Notes under the pieces: generated by a model | Told to the model about the DNA's origin: nothing | The model's input: the letters and a program-made list of their open reading frames with translations, nothing else | Database searches by the model: none | Position numbers and translations under genes: made by a program | NCBI GenBank assembly: GCA_937935205.1 | Contig: CALGXU010000515.1 | Coordinates: forward strand, 1-10,394 | Direction: 5' to 3' | DNA from: an uncultured Rothia sp. | GTDB taxonomy: Bacteria; Actinomycetota; Actinomycetes; Actinomycetales; Micrococcaceae | DNA: 10,394 nucleotides | Part shown: piece by piece, positions 4,826 to 10,394 of the stretch | How positions within the stretch are numbered: position 1 is the first letter of the stretch | Layout: every line of letters begins with the position of its first letter

Positions 4826-4830
4826 ATTCC

Positions 4831-4864
4831 GTAGAAATTTACCCCATCAGGGATAAATTTCTAC
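4831..4864. other. Hairpin abutting the groEL stop codon
   Basis: GTAGAAATTTA (4831-4841) and TAAATTTCTAC (4854-4864) are perfectly complementary, and an inner CCC/GGG extends the stem past one bulged base to a 5-base loop. It starts at the last base of the TAG stop. No T-tract follows, so it is more likely an mRNA stability element than a terminator. Confidence 0.55.
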
Positions 4865-6486
4865 TACATCATGCCGCCCATTGCGTCCGCACCGGGAGCA
4901 GCCGCACCAGCGGGCTCCGGCTTGTTCGCAACAACAGCCTCAGTGGTCAGGAACAGACCAGCAATAGACGCAGCGTTCTGCAGAGCCGAACGGGTCACCT
5001 TCACCGGGTCAGCAATACCAGCAGCCATCAGGTCCTCGTACTCGCCGGTCGCAGCGTTCAGACCGGTACCGGCGGGCAGGGAACGAACGCGGTCAACCAC
5101 AACGCCCGGCTCCAGGCCAGCGTTAGAAGCGATCTGCTTCAGCGGTGCGTCAATAGCCACGCGCACAATGTTCGCGCCGGTAGCCTCGTCACCGGTCAGC
5201 TCCAGCTTGTCGAAGACCTTCACGCCAGCCTGAATCAGAGCAACGCCACCACCGGGGACAATACCCTCCTCAACGGCAGCCTTAGCGTTACGCACAGCGT
5301 CCTCAATGCGGTGCTTGCGTTCCTTCAGCTCAACCTCGGTTGCGGCACCAGCCTTCAGCACGGCCACACCACCGGCGAGCTTAGCCAGGCGCTCCTGCAG
5401 CTTCTCACGGTCGTAGTCGGAGTCAGAGTTAGCGATCTCTGCGCGGATCTGAGCCACGCGACCCTCGATAGCTGCTGCGTCGCCTGCACCCTCGATGATG
5501 GTGGTCTCGTCCTTAGTCACAACGACCTTGCGGGCGGAACCGAGCATGTCCAGGGTTGCTGCGTCCAGGGACAGGCCAACCTCTTCGGTAATGACCTGGC
5601 CACCGGTCAGGATAGCGATATCAGCCATCTGAGCCTTACGGCGGTCACCGAAGCCCGGAGCCTTCACAGCAACAGACTTGATGGAGCCGCGCATCTTGTT
5701 CAGCACCAGCAGAGCCAGAGCCTCACCCTCAACGTCCTCAGCAATAATCAGCAGCGGCTTGCCGGACTGCATGACCTTCTCCAGGACGGGGACGAGGTCC
5801 TTAACGTTCGAAATCTTCTGGTTCACAACCAGGATGTAGGGGTCCTCCAGGACTGCTTCCTGACGCTCCGGGTCGGTCACGAAGTAACCGGACAGGAAGC
5901 CCTTGTCGAAACGCATACCCTCAGTCAGTTCGAGGTGCAGACCGAAAGTGTTGGAGTCCTCAACGGTGATGACGCCTTCCTTGCCGACCTTCTCCATTGC
6001 CTCAGCAATGAGCTTGCCGATCTCAGCGTCGCCAGCGGAAATAGATGCGGTTGCAGCGATCTCTTCCTCGGTCTCAACTTCCTTCGCGGAGGAGAGCAGA
6101 GCCTCGGTCACAGCCTCAACAGCCTTCTCGATGCCGCGCTTGAGGCTCAGCGGGTCAGCGCCAGCAGCCACGTTGCGCAGGCCCTCGCGAACCAGTGCCT
6201 GAGCCAGAACGGTAGCGGTGGTGGTACCGTCACCGGCAATGTCGTCAGTCTTCTTGGCAACTTCCTTGACGAGCTCCGCACCAATCTTCTCGTACGGATC
6301 CTCCAGCTCGATTTCCTTCGCGATCGAGACACCGTCGTTGGTGATGGTGGGGGCGCCCCACGCCTTCTCCAGCACAACGTTGCGGCCGCGGGGGCCGAGG
6401 GTCACCTTCACTGCATCGGCGAGGGTGTTCAAACCGCGCTCAAGGCCGCGGCGTGCCTCTTCGTCAAAAGCAATGAGCTTTGCCAT
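4864..6486 (-). CDS. groEL: 60-kDa chaperonin GroEL (actinobacterial GroEL2 type)
   Basis: This ATP-driven cytosolic folding chamber works with GroES. The 540-residue protein is full length. AKLIAFDEEAR is at the start, the nucleotide-binding loop TLGPRGRNVVLEK at about 29-41, GDGTTTATV at 85-93, and GIVPGGGVAL in the C-terminal equatorial part. The tail is ADAMGGMM. A Gly-Met tail and the absence of groES next to it match the separate groEL2 copy of actinobacteria; the other copy normally sits beside groES and often ends in His. I start at the ATG 6484-6486 because AGGAGG is 7 bases upstream and MAKLIAF is the family N-terminus. A 12-codon longer frame has no such support. It is apparently monocistronic, with its own terminators at 4708-4743. 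Confidence 0.97.
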   Translation of the reverse strand: MAKLIAFDEEARRGLERGLNTLADAVKVTLGPRGRNVVLEKAWGAPTITNDGVSIAKEIELEDPYEKIGAELVKEVAKKTDDIAGDGTTTATVLAQALVREGLRNVAAGADPLSLKRGIEKAVEAVTEALLSSAKEVETEEEIAATASISAGDAEIGKLIAEAMEKVGKEGVITVEDSNTFGLHLELTEGMRFDKGFLSGYFVTDPERQEAVLEDPYILVVNQKISNVKDLVPVLEKVMQSGKPLLIIAEDVEGEALALLVLNKMRGSIKSVAVKAPGFGDRRKAQMADIAILTGGQVITEEVGLSLDAATLDMLGSARKVVVTKDETTIIEGAGDAAAIEGRVAQIRAEIANSDSDYDREKLQERLAKLAGGVAVLKAGAATEVELKERKHRIEDAVRNAKAAVEEGIVPGGGVALIQAGVKVFDKLELTGDEATGANIVRVAIDAPLKQIASNAGLEPGVVVDRVRSLPAGTGLNAATGEYEDLMAAGIADPVKVTRSALQNAASIAGLFLTTEAVVANKPEPAGAAAPGADAMGGMM

Positions 6487-6820
6487 AAGTGTCCTCCTGG
6501 ACGATCGGATTTTTTCCTTCACCCCTGCGGGTGCGGTACATCTAAAATCGGGTGGCTACCCCTCCACAACACCCCCGTTACGGAGGCGCGGGCAGAGTAG
6601 GGCATAAAGCACCCGAACGCTACATCAATTGTGGCACCCGCACCGGCATGGAGCAAACGTTTAAGCCCAAGGTTGAAGGGTTAATCGCCCAGTGCTTAAT
6701 CTGCGCTCATCATGCCCGCCAAAAGGGGCGTTAAAAGCATCAACCCCACCGGTGCATCAGTGGAATTGCACGAGTGGGGTTGATGAAAGTTTGTAATTAC
6801 AAGGTGGCGGACGCCAGGGC
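6487..6820. other. groEL upstream region, no gene
   Basis: The 334 bases hold the groEL ribosome site, a small CACCC/GGGTG hairpin (6520-6533), and the terminator at 6734-6785. A full CIRCE repeat for HrcA is not visible: one half-like CAGTGCTTAA (6690-6699) has no partner at the right distance. I also see no HspR palindrome. A weak minus-strand TTGATG / TATGCC pair lies around 6601-6630. A plus-strand 60-codon frame here (6552-6734) has no ribosome site or recognisable content. Confidence 0.5.
6734..6785 (-). terminator. Terminator after the LytR_C-domain gene
   Basis: CATCAACCCCAC (6738-6749) and GTGGGGTTGATG (6774-6785) make a 12-bp perfect stem, topped by an inner GTGCA/TGCAC stem. On the minus strand it is followed by CTTTTAA. 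It closes the DUF3263-LytR_C unit and separates it from groEL. Confidence 0.7.
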
Positions 6821-7393
6821 CTAGCCGGTGTAATCGGAAGCCAGCACCACAATCACCTCGTGGTTGCCCATCTCAACACTGGCGGTTGCCTGTCGTACCT
6901 GCGAAATACCCAGCTTCGAGGCGATGCTCTGCGCCTGCGACTGGTAGCCCTCAGCGTAGTAGACCACACTGGTTGCCGGTGCCGCACCCGTGTAGTTTGC
7001 CGTCTCGCTGATGGTGTATCCGGTCAGCAGAGCCGCCGCACCGGATGCACTACCCGCCGGAGCCGCCGCATTGTAGACCGCCACAGAGATGGACTCCGCC
7101 AGACCAGTCTTCGTAGCGCTTGCCGATGCGGAAGCCTTAGCCGGCGCAGAGGACGCCGACGCGCTTGCGGGGGCGGAGCTACTCTTCGCGGTGGACGCCG
7201 AATACTGCGGGGAGGCGGTGCGCGGCGCGTACACGTACATTGCGCCGCCGATGAGCAGACCAACTACGCCAGCAGCCACCAGGGGGATAGCGCCCTTGGG
7301 GCTCTTTGCCGGGTCAGCATTGACCGCGCGGTAGGTTCCGCGGCGGGCGGTGTTTTCGTCTACCTCATCAAATTCGTCGCGGGGGTAGCTCAT
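6821..7393 (-). CDS. Membrane-anchored protein with a LytR C-terminal (LytR_C) domain
   Basis: The 190-residue protein has a short charged cytoplasmic head (1-33) and one membrane segment at about 35-56 (AIPLVAAGVVGLLIGGAMYVYA). A low-complexity Ser/Ala linker (about 60-97) follows, then a LytR_C-like domain at about 102-188, starting SISVAVYNAA and ending HEVIVVLASDY. LytR_C domains occur outside the membrane, attached to cell-wall polymer ligases or alone. This one has no LytR-CpsA-Psr catalytic domain, so it cannot itself ligate. The arrangement next to a DUF3263 gene is conserved in actinobacteria, for example Rv0430-Rv0431 of Mycobacterium tuberculosis. GAGG lies 4 bases before the ATG. 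Function is unknown; an envelope-associated role is inferred. Confidence 0.8.
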   Translation of the reverse strand: MSYPRDEFDEVDENTARRGTYRAVNADPAKSPKGAIPLVAAGVVGLLIGGAMYVYAPRTASPQYSASTAKSSSAPASASASSAPAKASASASATKTGLAESISVAVYNAAAPAGSASGAAALLTGYTISETANYTGAAPATSVVYYAEGYQSQAQSIASKLGISQVRQATASVEMGNHEVIVVLASDYTG

Positions 7394-7654
7394 TTATCCT
7401 CATTTCACGGGTCTCTGTTTACCGGCTGGTACCGTGCCTCCCTGCCTGGCGCGCAGGCGCGGCTGCGGAAGGTGCGGTCTTGGTGTTCTAGTACCTAGAG
7501 TACCGGCTCAATTAGCGAGAACCAATGTGAACGCCCCGCAACCGGCTGTGAAAGAGACGGACACCGCACAGTGTTCAATCTCTGGTTGAACCTAAGATGT
7601 GCGGGGTTGGATGCAGGTGTTGGAGGGCTCGCGCGACTCCCCCAATTCGAGCCC
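7394..7654. other. Spacer between the DUF3263 and LytR_C genes, with inverted repeats
   Basis: GGGCTCG/CGAGCCC (7625-7631, 7648-7654) forms a hairpin beginning at the DUF3263 stop codon, with no T-tract. GTTCAA/TTGAAC (7573-7578, 7586-7591) forms another. A weak minus-strand promoter-like pair, TTGGTT and TACTCT spaced by 17 bases, lies around 7497-7525, so the LytR_C gene may have its own promoter. No coding signal is seen. Confidence 0.35.
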
Positions 7655-7978
7655 CTAGTCAGCATCTCGGCGGGCGCGCAGAACGTCGATAATCTGCGGC
7701 GCTGCGGCGTGTACCCGCTCATCATCGAGCATCACGTTCAGACGCTGATAGTAGGCAATCGGGGTGAAACCGGCGGCGATAATCGCCTTCTCTTTGAAAC
7801 CCTGGTGCTTGAAGCGGCGGCGCTCCACCTCAAGGATGCGGCGCTCCGCCGGGGTCAGGCCGCCGAGCTGTTGCTGCGCTTCCGGCTGATTCTGTATTTC
7901 TACCTGGTTCTCTGCCTCCGCATGAGCCCCTGCCTCTGCCTGGATCTCAGTGGTTTCGGCGCGTTCCTGTTCTGTCAT
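7655..7978 (-). CDS. DUF3263 protein
   Basis: The 107-residue protein has an acidic, Gln/Glu-rich head (1-38) and a compact DUF3263 domain at about 41-103: LTPAERRILEVERRRFKHQGFKEKAI, then FTPIAYYQRLNVMLD, then a C-terminal helix. The family is almost confined to actinobacteria and resembles a small helix-turn-helix-like DNA-binding fold. Its function is not established. GGAGGG precedes the ATG. It lies upstream of the LytR_C-domain gene on the same strand, the order seen widely in actinobacteria, and is divergent from ung. The charged N-terminal extension is longer than in many members. Confidence 0.85.
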   Translation of the reverse strand: MTEQERAETTEIQAEAGAHAEAENQVEIQNQPEAQQQLGGLTPAERRILEVERRRFKHQGFKEKAIIAAGFTPIAYYQRLNVMLDDERVHAAAPQIIDVLRARRDAD

Positions 7979-8117
7979 GTTCCCTCCTGTCTGCAGTTCG
8001 CCTGCCGCGGTCGGCGTCGCCTACCGCAAGTATTCGTCATCCCCTAGTCTAGAAGAGAAGTAACCATAGCGCGCCCGGCACCGTGACCGCCGGAGCCGCA
8101 TCAGCCCGAGGAGATTC

Positions 8118-8789
8118 ATGAACCAGCCCCTCAGCAGCATTATGAGCGAGGATTGGGCGGCAGCACTCGCCCCCGTCGAAGAGCAGATTCACGCCATGGG
8201 CGCTTTTCTGCGTGAGGAGCACGCGGCGGGGTACCGTACGTTCCCGCCTGCCGCCGATATTTTCAATGCGTTCCGCCGCCCGATGAGCGGGGTGAAGGTC
8301 CTCATTATTGGTCAGGACCCCTACCCCACCCCGGGTAATGCGATGGGTCTGTCGTTCTCGGTGCACCGCGGTATGCCACTGCCTCGTTCGCTGAACAATA
8401 TTTACAAGGAACTTGAGGATGATCTGGGTATCGCCCCGGCTGATCATGGCGATCTGTCCTGTTGGGCTGATGAGGGCGTCATGCTGCTCAACAGGGTTTT
8501 GACGGTGCGTGAGTCTGATGCGGGTTCGCACCGCGGCAAGGGTTGGGAGGAGATCACCGAGTGCGCTATCCGTGCGCTGGTGGCACGTAACCAGCCGCTG
8601 GTGGGTCTGCTGTGGGGTGCGGATGCGCGCAAGTGCGCACCCATGCTGCTTCCGTACCCGAGCGTGGAGTCGGCGCATCCTTCGCCGCTGTCTGCTCGTC
8701 GTGGCTTCTTTGGTTCGCGCCCGTTTTCGACCGTGAATTCCTTGCTGGTGCAGCAGGGTGCGGAGCCGGTGGATTGGACGGTCCGCTAG
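8118..8789 (+). CDS. ung: Uracil-DNA glycosylase, family 1
   Basis: It removes uracil from DNA to begin base-excision repair. The 223-residue protein is full length. The catalytic water-activating motif GQDPYP is at 65-70 (D67), followed by TPGNAMGLSFSV with the uracil-stacking Phe F80. The uracil-reading Asn is N124 in LLNRVLTV. The minor-groove loop HPSPLSARRGF spans 187-197, with catalytic H187. GAGGAG lies a few bases before the ATG. It is divergent from the DUF3263 gene and convergent with thrE. Its stop is followed by an imperfect 13-bp tandem copy of the gene's last bases. Confidence 0.97.
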   Translation: MNQPLSSIMSEDWAAALAPVEEQIHAMGAFLREEHAAGYRTFPPAADIFNAFRRPMSGVKVLIIGQDPYPTPGNAMGLSFSVHRGMPLPRSLNNIYKELEDDLGIAPADHGDLSCWADEGVMLLNRVLTVRESDAGSHRGKGWEEITECAIRALVARNQPLVGLLWGADARKCAPMLLPYPSVESAHPSPLSARRGFFGSRPFSTVNSLLVQQGAEPVDWTVR

Positions 8790-8802
8790 GACGGTCTGCT
8801 AA
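8777..8802 (+). repeat. 13-bp tandem duplication over the ung stop codon
   Basis: GACGGTCCGCTAG (8777-8789) is followed at once by GACGGTCTGCTAA (8790-8802), 11 of 13 identical. The second copy lies beyond the TAG stop and offers a TAA in the same relative place. Confidence 0.6.
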
Positions 8803-8818
8803 GCGCAGCGGGTGTAGC

Positions 8819-8865
8819 GAAGGGGCGGTAGCTTGTGAGGTGAACTCGTAAGCTACCGCCCCTTC
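8819..8865. terminator. Shared hairpin between convergent ung and thrE
   Basis: GAAGGGGCGGTAGCTT (8819-8834) and AAGCTACCGCCCCTTC (8850-8865) form a perfect 16-bp stem with a 15-base loop. Neither side has a T-tract. Its place between converging genes suggests bidirectional termination or transcript-end protection. A smaller 7-bp stem (8873-8891) lies nearer thrE. Confidence 0.65.
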
Positions 8866-8912
8866 CCTGCATCCAATATATGCAATATTGGCTATATGCC
8901 CTTGAAGGAGGG

Positions 8913-10394
8913 TTAAGAATCCGTCGGTTCCACATTCCGCGGAGTCGTAAAATTCTGCAACACATACTGCATCGTGTAATTACCCAGAGCAACACCCGAA
9001 GCCATCGCCACCACAATCGAAACCGCCGTAATCATATTCTGCATACCCAGAATCACATCCGTCTCAACCGTCAGCAAATACATACCGCGGAAGAACGACA
9101 GACCCGGCAGCAAGAACGTAATCGCAGGAATCGAGAAAATCGCCTGAGGCACATGCAGACGGTACGCAAAATACGTGCTCAACGCACCAATCACAACCGC
9201 CGCACATGCCGTCGGACCGCGACCCGTACTCGGACCGGCAAGCAGCTCATAGGCGTAATACGCCGCCAAACCGCAACCCGTAATGAGCATCAGCCAACCG
9301 ACCTTCACCAGCTTCGTCTGCAAAGTAATTGCAAAGGTTGCAATCGCCACAAGGAAGAAGAAAGACGCCGCCAGCGGAGTCGTCGGTTCAAAACGTAGCT
9401 GCTCAATATCCAAGGTCGGGCCGTTGAAAATATTGATCGCATTCACCGCGGTCGCAATGCCGACCACCAGGCCCAAGAAGCTCATACCCGTCGACACGAA
9501 ACGACCCGCAGCCGTCACCGGGAAGCCGTTAATCGCATCCTGCACGGCGCCCACCAGACGCGGAGTCGGCAAGAACATAATCATGCCCGCAGCCACCACC
9601 AGAGGCGCCGAAATCGGCTCCCCCTGACGCTGCAGCACCGAAAGAATGGACCCTTCACCGCCCAGCCAAATCGCCAAGAAGGTCATCAGACCCGCACTAG
9701 CAGCCATGCGGAAGAACGCCGGAATACCAATCGAACTCAACCACTGAATCAGCAAGTACACGGGAATAAAAATAATCACCGCACTCAACGCCGTCGCAAA
9801 ACTTGCCCCCAGCGCCGCCGTCAGGGTTCCAGCACACGCCAGGTTCGCCGCCCACACCACCAGAGGCGGGAACGGCTTGGGGCGGTGCGTAATCTGGTTC
9901 AGCTTCAAATCAGCCATTTCCAGGGTCATACCGCCGCGAGTGATCTTATAGATCAGGCCGTACACCTCGGAGAGCGCCTCATAGTTCTCAGTGGAGGAAC
10001 GCACCACACGCACCAGGGTGTGGGCAAAACGCTCATCAGCGTTCGCATTACGCTTGGCGATGCGGGACTCCATGTAAATATCGGGGTCCGAGGTGTAGTT
10101 GATGGTCACCGACTGGTTCGTAATATCGACTTCCACCGAGTCCAAACCATACGCCGAAGAGACCGCAATAATCGCCGAGTCCACGTCCATGGCGTCCGCG
10201 CCGTAGTGGAACATCGCCTCAGCCAGGCGCAGGGTGAAGTTCAGGGTATCGCGGGCGTACTCCTTCTCACGGCGGAAAGCCTCACGACGCTCGTGTTCGT
10301 CAGAGCGGATAGTCGGCACGAACTGACGCTGAGCAATACGCTGGGCGCCGCGCGGGGCGGCGGGTGCCGCCTCCTCAGTGCGCACGAAAGAGCG
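8913..10394 (-). CDS. thrE: Threonine/serine exporter of the ThrE family, 5' end beyond the window
   Basis: This membrane protein exports threonine and serine by proton-coupled antiport; the type member is Corynebacterium glutamicum ThrE (489 residues). The soluble N-terminal region is followed by the ThrE domain with SAYGLDSVEVDITNQSVTI, then GGMTLEMADLKL and the first group of membrane helices. Conserved ThrE signatures follow: GIPAFF; VGAVQDAINGFPVTAAGRF, matching VQSLQDGITGAPVTASARF of the type member; and, in the C-terminal ThrE_2 half, FLLPGLSFFRGMY. About ten membrane helices are expected. A GTG at 10383-10385 and the in-frame sequence beyond it both remain open to the edge, so the true start is not visible. 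The gene converges on ung. Confidence 0.9.
   Translation of the reverse strand, partial: RSFVRTEEAAPAAPRGAQRIAQRQFVPTIRSDEHERREAFRREKEYARDTLNFTLRLAEAMFHYGADAMDVDSAIIAVSSAYGLDSVEVDITNQSVTINYTSDPDIYMESRIAKRNANADERFAHTLVRVVRSSTENYEALSEVYGLIYKITRGGMTLEMADLKLNQITHRPKPFPPLVVWAANLACAGTLTAALGASFATALSAVIIFIPVYLLIQWLSSIGIPAFFRMAASAGLMTFLAIWLGGEGSILSVLQRQGEPISAPLVVAAGMIMFLPTPRLVGAVQDAINGFPVTAAGRFVSTGMSFLGLVVGIATAVNAINIFNGPTLDIEQLRFEPTTPLAASFFFLVAIATFAITLQTKLVKVGWLMLITGCGLAAYYAYELLAGPSTGRGPTACAAVVIGALSTYFAYRLHVPQAIFSIPAITFLLPGLSFFRGMYLLTVETDVILGMQNMITAVSIVVAMASGVALGNYTMQYVLQNFTTPRNVEPTDS

Noticed and set aside
4777..6600. 607-codon plus-strand open frame opposite groEL
   Set aside because: It is antisense to an unmistakable GroEL, has no family features, and reflects the codon bias of a GC-rich gene read backwards.
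6552..6734. 60-codon plus-strand ORF upstream of groEL
   Set aside because: No ribosome site, no recognisable motif, and it overlaps the groEL leader.
8880..9398. 172-codon plus-strand ORF opposite thrE
   Set aside because: It is a shadow of thrE: Arg/His/Asn-rich with no ribosome site.

Overview
The window looks like a chromosomal segment of a moderately high-GC actinobacterium. The evidence is a stand-alone groEL with a Gly-Met tail and no groES beside it, an adjacent DUF3263 gene and LytR_C-domain membrane protein (a pair conserved in actinobacteria), a DUF664-type DinB protein, a ThrE-type threonine/serine exporter, and strong AGGAGG ribosome sites. An oral Micrococcaceae genus such as Rothia would fit, but that is inference from gene style only.

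Layout. Positions 1-578 hold an Rrf2-type repressor gene (minus strand, apparently broken near the window edge). Its promoter start region is covered by a perfect 9+9 bp palindrome. The divergent DinB/DUF664 gene (578-1090) follows. Positions 1180-3522 form an AT-rich foreign island. It carries a ketopantoate-reductase-like gene, the wreck of a small helix-turn-helix gene that overlaps that gene's start by ATGA, and a decayed IS200/IS605 tnpA with its flanking hairpins. The island is bounded by two copies of the 3' end of rlmC: an intact copy that finishes the working gene (3523) and a degenerate orphan copy 2.3 kb away (1180-1277). The orphan copy sits just before the terminator that probably once served rlmC.

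Positions 3523-4656 encode RlmC, an iron-sulfur 23S rRNA uracil methyltransferase, probably made from a leaderless mRNA. Positions 4864-6486 encode GroEL, with three hairpins after its stop. Positions 6821-7978 hold the LytR_C membrane protein gene and the DUF3263 gene. Positions 8118-8789 encode uracil-DNA glycosylase (plus strand). It converges through a 16-bp perfect hairpin on thrE, whose 5' end runs off the right edge.

How it fits together: the flanks are ordinary housekeeping functions (rRNA modification, protein folding, DNA repair, amino-acid export, envelope). The unusual part is the island: Firmicutes-like cargo lodged exactly at the 3' end of rlmC, with target-gene 3'-end duplication but no recombinase gene left in view. 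No CRISPR array, rRNA or tRNA was seen.
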